The translations under genes and the position numbers were made by a program. The notes below the pieces were generated by a model, which did no database searches, had not been told where the DNA came from, and saw nothing but the letters and a program-made list of their open reading frames with translations. From Faecalispora jeddahensis (GTDB lineage Bacteria; Bacillota; Clostridia; Oscillospirales; Acutalibacteraceae), in assembly GCF_000577335.1 (NCBI RefSeq), contig NZ_CBYL010000014.1, forward strand, positions 1 to 64,000: a stretch of DNA of 64,000 nt, in the 5' to 3' direction. How positions within the stretch are numbered: position 1 is the first letter of the stretch; each line of letters opens with the position of its first letter. This document shows, piece after piece, positions 25,439-34,301 of the stretch.

Positions 25439-26719
25439 CTATACCGACTCCCGCACCATAACGGAGATCCCGTTCGGAATCACCACCAGATGCGCATTTT
25501 CACCTTTTATTTTTCTGGCCTGCTGTAATGCGGTATCCACATCCGGTGCCCATGCAATCTTCATATCCTCCACAGTCTTCTTCTGCATGGGGTCCGTCAC
25601 ATAGATCACATGGTGCTTGCATAGCACCCGGCACAGAATCTGGAATTCCCATTGATCTGGCATGGTTTGATCCTGCGGTGTGGCGAGAATCTGTTCCGTC
25701 AGCTGCTGAGGAGAAACGCAGTCACGCAGCGCGCGGTAGAAGTTTTCTCCACCATGCCCGTCGTTGCAGGAGCTTACCATAATCAGCACAGCACCCGGTG
25801 CTGCGGCAGCCTCCGCGGCAGTAAGACCCTTCACACTCTGGTAAATATTCTGGTCCAGCGGGTAGCCTCCATTGCTGGAGATCACAATATCGCCGTGCTG
25901 CTCAGGTTGTACCTGACAGTAGTTCAGCAGCAGATCACAGCCCTTTCGGTGAGCGGTAATCGGATCGCCGGCAAAGGCTGCCACAACACGTTTATCTTCA
26001 TCAATAATCACATTTACGATGTAGGCCAGATTTGCCATCTTTGCTGCGGCAACCATATCCTTGTGCAGCGGATTGCCGTCCAGCACGCCGGTGCGGGCAT
26101 ATGGAGAAGCGATAAACTGCGAGCAGTGGTTGCCCAGTACAGTCACTTGATCGCAGACTCCCGGCAGCACACTTTTTCTTCCGCCGGAAAAACCGGCGAA
26201 AAAGTGTGGCTCTATAAAGCCCTCTGCAATCAGCAGATCCGTTTGTGCGGCCTTTTTATCGATCACACACGCCGCGCCGGAAGGAAGCGTGCCAATCTGC
26301 ACATTGCAGGATGCGTCCCGGCTGTCATGTATTTCGATCTTCTCCCGCTCGGCGATTTCTTCTCCCAGCTTTTCCACCAGTTCCTGCTTGCCGGTTGGGC
26401 GGTGAAAGCCGGTAGCCACCAGCAGCGTTATGTCGATATCGAGATTCCCCTCACGCAGCTCGGCCAGCATAAAGGGAATGATATGCTTGCTCGGAACCGG
26501 GCGTGTATGGTCGCTGATAATAATGGTGCAGGTCTTTTTGCCGGCGGCAAGTTCTCGCAGACGGGCAGAATCGATCGGATTCTCCATTGCGGCCAACACC
26601 AGGCCGTCCTCTGTATCTGCTGCTTTAAGTTCTCCAATATGGGATTCCAAAATCTCCGCATTGCTAAGCTCCGCATTGAGCGTGATCTGTGATGTGCCAA
26701 AAGGAATGAGTACAGACAT
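25439..26719 (-). CDS. larA: Nickel-pincer lactate racemase (LarA family)
   Basis: 426 residues from the ATG at 26719 with GTGGGGTG upstream. Key LarA residues are in place: SDHTRPVP (H71, R73), H106, H172 and the cofactor-linking lysine K182 in FFAGFSGGRKSVLPG, and H198 in LGNHCSQF, matching H108, H174, K184 and H200 of the Lactiplantibacillus enzyme. It interconverts D- and L-lactate or a related 2-hydroxyacid. The pincer cofactor needs LarB, LarC and LarE, not found in this window. It faces the lactate permease tail to tail and is divergent from the PrpR-type regulator. Confidence 0.85.
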   Translation of the reverse strand: MSVLIPFGTSQITLNAELSNAEILESHIGELKAADTEDGLVLAAMENPIDSARLRELAAGKKTCTIIISDHTRPVPSKHIIPFMLAELREGNLDIDITLLVATGFHRPTGKQELVEKLGEEIAEREKIEIHDSRDASCNVQIGTLPSGAACVIDKKAAQTDLLIAEGFIEPHFFAGFSGGRKSVLPGVCDQVTVLGNHCSQFIASPYARTGVLDGNPLHKDMVAAAKMANLAYIVNVIIDEDKRVVAAFAGDPITAHRKGCDLLLNYCQVQPEQHGDIVISSNGGYPLDQNIYQSVKGLTAAEAAAAPGAVLIMVSSCNDGHGGENFYRALRDCVSPQQLTEQILATPQDQTMPDQWEFQILCRVLCKHHVIYVTDPMQKKTVEDMKIAWAPDVDTALQQARKIKGENAHLVVIPNGISVMVRESV

Positions 26720-27375
26720 GAAAACACCCCACTTTTCTAATTGTATCTGAACCTGTGTGTTGGAACTAAATTGGTCATTCCAAAATAGATCCCAATGCTT
26801 TAACTTTATCACAATTGAATTGAAACACAATGTCTGAAAAGATAATTCTATTTTTCTGACAAAGATGTCACCATGGATTTGTAAAATAAACCAAACACCT
26901 TTTCAGGGCTGTTGGACTGGATTTTCTTGGATTTAAGCTGCGTTTTTTTGATAAGCAGCCGGAATATGCTCACCGTTCATCGGGAATATTGCTGAAGCTA
27001 AGGAATGAAATATTGGTAGAACCAAAACGGCATGATTTTATAACATAAAATCATGGTGAAAAATACGTGGACTCTCCCAACCTTGCAAGGTGGTATATTG
27101 TGTCGGCCATGAGAGGCTTATGATATTTTAGGCTATCAATCGATCAAAATGTCATCCCCCGGAATCAATTTTGATAAAACTCGGTTTTCCGGATAGAGTT
27201 CCTTTTCACATTCGGATTTTTACGAATCTGAAAGCGCCTATACATAACATGAGGGGATTTCTTATTTGCAAAGCTCATATGCTCATGATACACTTATTTT
27301 GAATCATAGATCAATGCTCTTGTGGGCGTTTTTGCCAGTATCGATTTTAAATACAAATAATGAGGATGGATACAG
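26720..27375. other. Divergent regulatory region between larA and the PrpR-type gene
   Basis: About 650 bases with no gene. It holds an 11-bp-arm palindrome at 27031-27055 and AT-rich promoter-like DNA, but I could not fix a clear promoter for either gene. No -24/-12 sequence was found here. Confidence 0.45.
27031..27055. promoter_or_regulatory. Palindrome, possible operator
   Basis: CATGATTTTAT-AAC-ATAAAATCATG, perfect 11-bp arms with a three-base centre, in the larA/regulator divergent region. It could be an operator or a small hairpin. Confidence 0.35.
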
Positions 27376-29319
27376 ATGCGAGTAGAATTTGCAGTAGTTT
27401 CCCCTTCCAGTACGATGACATCAAAATTCAGGAAGGTTCTTGCTGAGAGAAAACTCAGCTGCCCTGTTGTTCAGGCCTCCCAGAAAAACGCCATTCCCGT
27501 TGCAAAGCAGATGATTGGGGAAGGCGCAAAGATCATCATAAGCCGCGGGAACACCGCACGCATGCTGCGGAGCAACCTGGAAATTCCTGTGATTGAGGAA
27601 AAGCACACTTTTTTCGATTGCTACATCGGCTACCAGAAGGCCTTGAAAATATCGGACAAAATCGCTTTTCTTGCAACCTCAGATTCCTTTCTCAAGATTC
27701 TCAACAAGAGTAAACCTCTGCTTAAAAATGCCTTGATCTGCCCTATAGACGCTCAGCTGAAGGAAGAATATGTCAGAGCAGAGATGGAAAAGCTGGCGCA
27801 CATGGGGATTGAGGTAGCAATAGGCGGGATTTCCCTGCGCGATTTGGTTACTCAGTGCGGGATTCAATATATCATGACGGAAACAGATGAAGACGCGGTA
27901 AATGACGCAATCGATGAGGCGCTGTATCATCTGAAGATTGAGGATGAGCGTTTGCGGAAAAATCACGAGCTGAAACGCAAGCATGAAATGATCCAGGCCG
28001 TCATGAACTGCACCTCAGACGGCATATTCAGCGTGGATCAGGAGGGAATCGTCACCAATATCAATGAAAATGCGCATCGCATGCTTCCGGAGCTTTCGCC
28101 GGGACAGCCGATTGACAAACTCCTGAAGGGCGATTTTTTGGATTCGACGCTCAAGCACAGAGAAACGCTGTCGAATGTGCTGATCAACACCCGCAAATCC
28201 TCTCTCATCCTGAATATTGCTCCCGTATGTATCAAGGACAGCGTAATCGGGGCGACGGTGACGGTGCAGTACCAGCATGAGATTCAGAAAATGGAACAGA
28301 AAATCCGGCATAGCCTTCTGACGTGCGGACATATCTCGGATAAAACCTTTGACGATATCATTGGAAGCAGCTCTGCATTAAGAGCCGCAAAATCCCTGGC
28401 ACAGCGATACGCCGCAGTAGACAGCACTGTCCTGATCCTCGGAGATACCGGTACGGGGAAAGAGCTTTTCGCGCAGAGCATCCATAATGCAAGCAGGCGC
28501 AAGTCGGCTCCCTTTGTTGCCATAAACTGTGCGGCCCTGCCGGCCAGCGTATTGGAAAGTGAGCTGTTCGGCTATGTCAAGGGTGCGTTTACCGGCGCGC
28601 GGAGTGAGGGAAAGGCTGGAATGTTTGAACTGGCACATAATGGGACCATCTTTCTTGACGAAATCAGTGAAACGCCGCCCGATGTGCAGTTGAAGCTTCT
28701 GCGGGTGATTCAGGAACGAAAGGTGATCCGCCTGGGAGACGACCGGGTGACCTCTGTGGATGTCCGTATTATCGCGGCCAGCAACAAGGATTTACGAGAG
28801 CTGGTGCAAAACGGTCTGTTTCGGGAGGACTTCTATTACCGCATTTGTGTTCTGGAGCTTCAGCTTCCCACACTCGATGAGCGCAGAGAGGATATTCCCG
28901 ATCTGGTGCGCTGTTTTCTGAAAAATCCCAAGCTGCCTTCAAAGAAAATCACGGAGGAAGCTCTCAACCTGCTGATGAAGCAGCAGTGGCGCGGGAATAT
29001 CCGCCAGCTGAACAATATTGTGGAAAGGCTGGCCGTGATATGTGATACGGACACCATCACGGCCGATCTTGTCGAACACACTGTGCTGACAAAACCCCGC
29101 ACACAGATGGAAGATGTTTTGCCCCAATACGGCGCCCCTGCTGCAAAAGGACCCATGACGGAGCGCGAACTGATTCGGAGTGTTCTTCATGAAAACAAGG
29201 GCAACCGGGAGCGTTCCGCCAGGCAGCTTGGGATCAGCACAACGACTCTCTGGCGCAAAATCAGGAAAATACAGGAATCGGAGCCGGGGTATTTTGAGTT
29301 GGTAAGATACTTTCATTAA
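27376..29319 (+). CDS. Sigma-54-dependent activator with PrpR-type sensor domain
   Basis: 647 residues. Residues 1-180 resemble the PrpR N-terminal sensor domain, about 205-300 a PAS domain (MNCTSDGIFSVDQEG), and about 325-560 an AAA+ sigma-54 interaction domain with Walker A GDTGTGKE (356-363) and the sigma-54 contact loop GAFTGA (403-408). The C-terminus is a Fis-type helix-turn-helix (NRERSARQLGISTTTLWRKI). A perfect -24/-12 promoter at 29534-29549, downstream of its own terminator, precedes the next operon, its probable target. PrpR-type domains sense small organic acids or their derivatives; the ligand here is unknown. Confidence 0.9.
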   Translation: MRVEFAVVSPSSTMTSKFRKVLAERKLSCPVVQASQKNAIPVAKQMIGEGAKIIISRGNTARMLRSNLEIPVIEEKHTFFDCYIGYQKALKISDKIAFLATSDSFLKILNKSKPLLKNALICPIDAQLKEEYVRAEMEKLAHMGIEVAIGGISLRDLVTQCGIQYIMTETDEDAVNDAIDEALYHLKIEDERLRKNHELKRKHEMIQAVMNCTSDGIFSVDQEGIVTNINENAHRMLPELSPGQPIDKLLKGDFLDSTLKHRETLSNVLINTRKSSLILNIAPVCIKDSVIGATVTVQYQHEIQKMEQKIRHSLLTCGHISDKTFDDIIGSSSALRAAKSLAQRYAAVDSTVLILGDTGTGKELFAQSIHNASRRKSAPFVAINCAALPASVLESELFGYVKGAFTGARSEGKAGMFELAHNGTIFLDEISETPPDVQLKLLRVIQERKVIRLGDDRVTSVDVRIIAASNKDLRELVQNGLFREDFYYRICVLELQLPTLDERREDIPDLVRCFLKNPKLPSKKITEEALNLLMKQQWRGNIRQLNNIVERLAVICDTDTITADLVEHTVLTKPRTQMEDVLPQYGAPAAKGPMTERELIRSVLHENKGNRERSARQLGISTTTLWRKIRKIQESEPGYFELVRYFH

Positions 29320-29395
29320 GTTGCATATCGTTTCTGAATATTGCAGATTCTTTCAAACCGTTCGTCTGGAATGAAATGCAATAGATGGGATATTT

Positions 29396-29438
29396 AAAAT
29401 TCTGCGCTGAAAAAATAAAAGCGCAGAATTTTTTTTAT
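29396..29438 (+). terminator. Terminator of the PrpR-type gene
   Basis: AAAATTCTGCGCT and its complement form a 13-bp stem around an A-rich loop, followed by a run of T. It separates the activator gene from the sigma-54 promoter. Confidence 0.88.
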
Positions 29439-29533
29439 TTCTTTTCCTTTCGCGCAAAGCCCGGGTTTGATCCTGTTTTTTGATCAATGTCGATGGAAAG
29501 GGCTTGTACGATAAAACCATCCAGGCATAAAGT

Positions 29534-29549
29534 TGGCACATTTATTGCT
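29534..29549 (+). promoter_or_regulatory. Sigma-54 promoter of the oxidoreductase-aldolase-transporter operon
   Basis: TGGCAC-ATTTA-TTGCT matches the consensus TGGCAC-N5-TTGCW at every defined position. It lies about 40 bases before the gene at 29590 and just downstream of a sigma-54 activator gene. Inverted TATTGCA / TGCAATA half-sites at 29339-29345 and 29377-29383 are weak candidates for activator binding. Confidence 0.85.
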
Positions 29550-29589
29550 TAAATCCTTCATTGATACTGGAACAATTTGAAGGAGGGAC

Positions 29590-30495
29590 ATGATTTTGAA
29601 GTATCAACTGGTATTTATCGGCTTCGGCGAAGCCTCGTACAACATCGCGCTTGGCCTGAAGTCGGAGGGATTTGAAAGCATGGCCGCATACGATGTGTTC
29701 GCAGAGGACCCGAAGCGGGGCGAACTGATCCAATCGCGCGCGCAGGAGGCGGGGATTCCGCTGATCGGTTTGGATGAGGCCTGCAACGAGGGGGCATGTA
29801 TCGCGTCCATGAACAGTGCAAAGGTGGCGCTCTCCGTGGCGAAAGACATCATTCCCCGGCTGAAGGCAGGCCAGATTTTTGTCGATCTGAACTCCGCGGC
29901 CCCCACTGTGGAGGAAGAGATCGACAAAATCCCCCGTGCACACGGTGTGTTGTTCTGCGATGCGGGGGTTATGGGTACCGTGCCGGGGAACCGACACAAG
30001 GTCCCGATGTTTCTGTCAGGGGGCGGCGCCCAATCGTTTTATGACGCGTTTGCACCCTGCAACATGAAACTGACCGTGCTGGATGCACCGGCGGGAGGAG
30101 CATCCGCCATCAAAATGCTGAAAAGCGTGGTCATGAAGGGCCTGCCCCAGCTGATGTTCGAATCTTTCGAGGCTGCGGAAAAATACGGCGTGCTGAGCAC
30201 TCTGGCAGAGTCCCTCGGTGAATCCATTAACGGAAAAACGGTTGAAAAGCTGGCCAATACGTTCATTGCGCGCACCATGATCCATGCCGAGCGCAGAAGC
30301 GCCGAGATGCGCGACGTGGTAAGCACGCTGGAAAGCCTAAAGGTGGATGCGTCCATGTCGAAAGCGACGGTTGCAAAGCTCGACGCGCTCGCAGCACAGC
30401 AATGGGCCGACAAAATAGACCCCAGCGGCGATCTCGATTACCGCGAGGCCATCAAGCTGCTGGTAAAACAGAATGAGGAGGATGGATTGAAATGA
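29590..30495 (+). CDS. NAD(P)-dependent 3-hydroxyisobutyrate-dehydrogenase-like oxidoreductase
   Basis: 301 residues. The N-terminal Rossmann fold starts VFIGFGEASYNIALGL, followed by the family segment ILFVDLNSAAP-like IFVDLNSAAPTVEEE, the substrate-binding turn APAGGASAIKMLKSV with catalytic lysine, and a helical C-terminal domain ending LDYREAIKLLV, as in DUF1932-type members. GGAGG is close to the ATG at 29590; a TTG at 29596 is a possible start. The stop overlaps the next gene by four bases. It probably oxidises a hydroxyacid imported by the CitMHS transporter. Confidence 0.82.
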   Translation: MILKYQLVFIGFGEASYNIALGLKSEGFESMAAYDVFAEDPKRGELIQSRAQEAGIPLIGLDEACNEGACIASMNSAKVALSVAKDIIPRLKAGQIFVDLNSAAPTVEEEIDKIPRAHGVLFCDAGVMGTVPGNRHKVPMFLSGGGAQSFYDAFAPCNMKLTVLDAPAGGASAIKMLKSVVMKGLPQLMFESFEAAEKYGVLSTLAESLGESINGKTVEKLANTFIARTMIHAERRSAEMRDVVSTLESLKVDASMSKATVAKLDALAAQQWADKIDPSGDLDYREAIKLLVKQNEEDGLK

Positions 30496-31199
30496 GCAAC
30501 AATCAATATTGTGAACTGCCGGAGCTGATTCCGGATGAAATCATCGAGCGTGTCAAAAAGCTGAGCCCTGCACAGCTGTGCGACGGTATGGCGTCCCTTG
30601 GAATTGAGCGAAACGGCTGTATGGATGCCGATCTGCTCCCTTTGGACGACGGCAAACTGATGGTGGGTACCGCCTGCACGGTCGACACGGAGGACGGCGA
30701 TAACTTTCCGATTCATGTGGCGATTTACCAGGGGAAGCCGGGATATGTCCTTGTTGTTGCAGGAAAGGGCTACACGGAGCGCGCGTATATGGGCGACCTG
30801 ATGGGCGGCGCTGCGGCGGCCATCGGACTTTCCGGCATCGTCATTGACGGCTATGTGAGAGATAAGACCGGTCTGGCCGCTCTGGATATTCCGATTTATG
30901 CAAAAGGCTTTATGCAAAGAAGTCCCGACAAAAAGGGCCCGGGCGAGATCAACACGGTTGTTACCTGTGCGGGTGTGAAAGTGACTCCCGGGGATTTGGT
31001 GGTAGGCGACTACGACGGCGTAACGGTCATTCCGCGCGGGCGCATTGAGGAGGTGCTGAAGGCAGCCGAAAAGAAAGAGGACTATGAGCTCAAGCGCCGC
31101 GACGCCATCGCCAATTACCGCAAATGCAGAGAAGAAGGGCGTGAACTTCCGAACCTTGCACCCGCATGGGTTACGGAAATGCTTCAGGGCAAACCATGA
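30492..31199 (+). CDS. RraA-like / 4-hydroxy-4-methyl-2-oxoglutarate aldolase family protein
   Basis: 235 residues. Family motifs: SPAQLCDGMASLGI at the start, GYTERAYMGDLMGGAAAAIG, GIVIDGYVRDKTGLA (metal and substrate loop) and GDLVVGDYDGVTVIPRGRIE. In the HMG/CHA aldolase branch these residues cleave 4-hydroxy-2-oxo acids to pyruvate or oxaloacetate; RraA itself lacks this activity. In an operon with a hydroxyacid dehydrogenase and a citrate-type transporter the aldolase role is more likely. ATGA overlap indicates translational coupling. Confidence 0.82.
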   Translation: MSNNQYCELPELIPDEIIERVKKLSPAQLCDGMASLGIERNGCMDADLLPLDDGKLMVGTACTVDTEDGDNFPIHVAIYQGKPGYVLVVAGKGYTERAYMGDLMGGAAAAIGLSGIVIDGYVRDKTGLAALDIPIYAKGFMQRSPDKKGPGEINTVVTCAGVKVTPGDLVVGDYDGVTVIPRGRIEEVLKAAEKKEDYELKRRDAIANYRKCREEGRELPNLAPAWVTEMLQGKP

Positions 31200-31249
31200 T
31201 GGATTAAAATGGAATCACATCGTGTTTCATGATGGAGGAGGGTATTGAT

Positions 31250-32608
31250 ATGTTGGTAGCTTTGGCATATTTCATGATTGTTTTGTTCCTCGTTCTTGTC
31301 TGTACGAAAAAGATGTCTGCTTTTGCGGGCCTGATTATTTCATCCACTGTCGCCGGCCTGCTTGCCTGTGTTGTCAATGGGGTTCCCTTTACAGATCTCT
31401 TTTCCTGGTTTAAGGATGGATTATTCTACACCCTGAGCGATTCCGGCTCTGTTAAGCTTGGAACCATCAATTCCGGCGTGATGATTCTGTTCGCGGTGCT
31501 TTACTTCAGCCTGATGATGAATGTGGGATTGTTCGATCCGCTGTGCACCTTTTTGATCCGAAAGGCAAAGGGAGACCCGCTGAAGGTTATGATGGTCGCG
31601 ACTCTGACCTCCTGTGCCGTAACCCTCGATGGAGATGGGACGACAACCATACTGATCGTAACAGCCGCATTCATCCCGCTGTTTAAGAAGATGAATATGA
31701 AGCTCTCCAATTTGGCGATGATGATCATTCTGCCCTGCTCCATTGGCAATTGCCTGCCGTGGGGCGGCCCGCTGGCCAGAGCGGCTTCTGTCATCAATGT
31801 GGATGTCAATGTTCTATTTAAGGCATTTCTTCCCGTTTTGGGTGTGGGGCTGGTTTATGTGATCGTTCTGGCATACTTTCTTGGAACAGCCGAGCGCAAG
31901 CGCCTGGGTTATGTAAAGGGCGGCGGAGAGATCATCAGCGCTGCTCAGATCGAGGAAATGTGCGCGGCGATCACCGAAAACGACAAGGAAAGCAAACGCC
32001 CCAAGCTGTTTGTTTTTAATCTTGTGTTCACTCTTGCACTGATGGTGGCGATGATCATGGGTCTTGCAAGCGGAGCGCTTCTTTTCATGGTTGGCACCGG
32101 AATCGTGATAGCTGTAAACTATGGCTTCAAAGAGCAGCGCGAAAGAATTGCCGCGAACGGCGCGGACACCATTTCTGTCGCGATCATTATTATGGCGGCG
32201 GGCTGCTTCATGGGCGTCCTCAACAGCAGCGGTATGGCAACGGCCCTGGCAGCCAATCTGGCAAGCCTGATTCCCGAATCACTTGGCACCCATATCCCGA
32301 TTATTTTTGCTCTCATCGGTGCCGTCGCGTGCTGGGCTCTGCCGGTTGACGCCTACTATTTTGGGATTCTCCCGGTCATTGTGCCGATTGCCGCACAGTT
32401 CGGAATCGGCGCGATGGAAATTACCATGGCGTCTATGATGGGTCAGGCGATTCGTTACGGAAGCCCAACCGTCGCATGGCTATTCCTTTTAATTGACAGA
32501 ACAGAAATGAATTTTGGCGACTATTTGAAAACCTTTATGAAGTACGCAATTCCCATGTATCTGGTGTTTATTGTTACAGCTCTGGCTCTCGGATTGTTCC
32601 ACCTGTAA
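31250..32608 (+). CDS. CitMHS-family citrate/carboxylate transporter
   Basis: 452 residues from the ATG at 31250 with GGAGGAGGG upstream. About 12 hydrophobic helices. The CitMHS hallmark SCAVTLDGDGTTTILIVTAA is present, as are ILPCSIGNCLPWGGPLARAA and the second-half motif MGQAIRYGSPTVAWLFLL. The family moves metal-citrate or other di/tricarboxylates with protons. It probably imports the substrate that the two preceding enzymes degrade. Confidence 0.88.
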   Translation: MLVALAYFMIVLFLVLVCTKKMSAFAGLIISSTVAGLLACVVNGVPFTDLFSWFKDGLFYTLSDSGSVKLGTINSGVMILFAVLYFSLMMNVGLFDPLCTFLIRKAKGDPLKVMMVATLTSCAVTLDGDGTTTILIVTAAFIPLFKKMNMKLSNLAMMIILPCSIGNCLPWGGPLARAASVINVDVNVLFKAFLPVLGVGLVYVIVLAYFLGTAERKRLGYVKGGGEIISAAQIEEMCAAITENDKESKRPKLFVFNLVFTLALMVAMIMGLASGALLFMVGTGIVIAVNYGFKEQRERIAANGADTISVAIIIMAAGCFMGVLNSSGMATALAANLASLIPESLGTHIPIIFALIGAVACWALPVDAYYFGILPVIVPIAAQFGIGAMEITMASMMGQAIRYGSPTVAWLFLLIDRTEMNFGDYLKTFMKYAIPMYLVFIVTALALGLFHL

Positions 32609-32815
32609 TTTTGGTGACGAAGATACGCCAAAAAGGCCCTTTGAATTTTTCAGTGCCGATGCTGCAGTATGGAACCAATGCGATCATGACAGCCTTTTTC
32701 ATGGAATAAAACTTTTACACAGGTATATTTGTTTCCATGGGTGTTACATAGGAAGTATGATGATTTGCAGAGGTTGCCATGCTGTGAAATCTCCCGAATG
32801 AAGTGAGCGTAAAAA

Positions 32816-32856
32816 GAGCCGCCGGAACATGGTACTGTTCCGGCGGCCCTTTTTTT
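32816..32856 (+). terminator. Terminator after the CitMHS operon
   Basis: GCCGCCGGAACA and its complement form a 12-bp stem with a six-base loop, followed by CCTTTTTTT. It lies about 210 bases after the stop. It shares the 16-mer GGTACTGTTCCGGCGG with the hairpin at 54998-55034. Confidence 0.85.
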
Positions 32857-32940
32857 AATAAGAAAAACCTTCTGTGCCGAAGGTTCAGAAAAAAGCTGGG
32901 GTTGTCTAAAAACAGCAGGGAAGAGAGAACCACAGCAAAT

Positions 32941-32969
32941 AAAAACCACCGGTGCAGCCGGTGGTTTTT
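32941..32969 (+). terminator. Second intrinsic terminator
   Basis: AAAAACCACCGG and its complement with loop TGCAG, followed by ATTTA. It insulates the next gene at 33082. Confidence 0.8.
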
Positions 32970-33081
32970 ATTTAGGTTCCATATATTTCCTATTGGTTTG
33001 TCTGCCATACATATTGACGCTTTGCCATTTTTTGCTCATACTTTGCTTTAATAACACCTATCAGTGAAAGGAGAGAGAAGC

Positions 33082-33495
33082 GTGGATCAAAAGATTGAAT
33101 CTCAAATCGTTTCTGCTTTTATCATCAATCTGAAAAAAGAACGAGCGAAATACGAGCTCTGGAACGAAAAAAAGCGGAGAGATTTTATATGGAAAACTTG
33201 CGAGCGCAAATATTTTAATGAAAGATGTGTACGGCGGATTACGCAGCCGATTTCCAGCTGGCAGGACGTTTATCGTCTGTTAAAAAAGAATGGCGCTCCA
33301 GACACTTGCTATGTGCTGAGTATAAATGAAGGGTTTGATGGGGTTACGCTTCCTCTGGAGGTTGCCTTAGAGTATCTTGTTTTCAATGGACCGGCTCTCA
33401 TTTCCTGCATCCATGGAAAATTGGCTTATTTGGGAGAAGAACCGACGATTGGGCCTTCCGCGAGATACTTGCTCATTCGTGAGCAAGTAATTTGA
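33082..33495 (+). CDS. Hypothetical soluble protein
   Basis: 137 residues from the GTG at 33082, which has AAGGAGAGAG at good distance. The N-terminal half is rich in Lys/Arg and helical (LKKERAKYELWNEKKRRDF), the C-terminal half is mixed alpha/beta (GFDGVTLPLEVALEYLVFNG). No family recognised. It is followed 68 bases later by a small membrane protein and may share its transcript. Confidence 0.55.
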   Translation: MDQKIESQIVSAFIINLKKERAKYELWNEKKRRDFIWKTCERKYFNERCVRRITQPISSWQDVYRLLKKNGAPDTCYVLSINEGFDGVTLPLEVALEYLVFNGPALISCIHGKLAYLGEEPTIGPSARYLLIREQVI

Positions 33496-33563
33496 TCGCA
33501 ATTCCAGCGTTGAGGGCGGATCGATATTCTTACTGTGAAATCCATACGGAACGGGAGAGTTAA

Positions 33564-33977
33564 TTGAGCTATATCTTATTAATACTTGCTTTATTTTTAT
33601 TGACATTCTGCTATCTTCGGAGTTTATACTCGTGTATCATCGATTATCAGGTCAATAACAGCGCCAGACGGAAAAGAAGAAAGGGCCAAACATTGATAGA
33701 ATGGATTCTTTATAGGCGGTACCGCAAGGTAATCCCACGGATTTTATTGATTACATACTTTGGCTGTCTCATTTTCCATTTGATCGCTTTTGTTTTAGCG
33801 ATCCTTTTCTGGGTAAACCATTTGGAAGAAATCGCTTTTCATCATTTCAGACTGACTGTGGCGGCAGATTATGGTCTGATTTTCATTTTGGCAATTGCTT
33901 TTTATGGAAGGCGCAAAAATGGCCAGACATATGCCAAGGTAGAACGCTGGATCAAAAAGAGAAAAAGGCAAAGATAA
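33564..33977 (+). CDS. Small membrane protein, unknown
   Basis: 137 residues from a TTG at 33564 with GGGAGAG upstream. Three hydrophobic helices (residues 3-20, 60-85 and 105-120) are separated by strongly basic stretches (ARRKRRKGQ; KKRKRQR at the C-terminus), which predicts cytoplasmic loops. No known family. It may pair with the preceding gene. Confidence 0.55.
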   Translation: MSYILLILALFLLTFCYLRSLYSCIIDYQVNNSARRKRRKGQTLIEWILYRRYRKVIPRILLITYFGCLIFHLIAFVLAILFWVNHLEEIAFHHFRLTVAADYGLIFILAIAFYGRRKNGQTYAKVERWIKKRKRQR

Positions 33978-34301
33978 ATTCACTTTTGAGTCCGGGTACG
34001 GATCGCTCTGACGGGTCAGCAGAAATCTGTATCCCGCTCCTATCGATACTTAGGCGGCCACATATACACAGGTGGTCGAAAAAGGCGATGTTAAGAAAGA
34101 GATTCGCTTTTCCGGCCCGATTTTCTTATGATGGGAAGATCTGTTTGTCCATCTAAATTTTACAAAATTTTATATCATTACAAACAATTTTTACATATTG
34201 CAACAAAGCATTGACTAATGCGTAAAACCCTATTAAAATTGTTTTATCTCTACATGAAATTTATTTTACATATTCATGAAAATTTATTGGAGGTAAGAAC
34301 A
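33978..34301. other. Leader region of the OPT transporter gene
   Basis: No gene. The last 150 bases are very AT-rich and probably hold the promoter of the transporter gene, but no single clear -35/-10 pair stands out. Confidence 0.4.

Noticed and set aside
26720-27375. Sigma-54 promoter for larA
   Set aside because: No match to TGGCAC-N5-TTGCW on either strand, so control of larA by the neighbouring PrpR-type activator is not supported.
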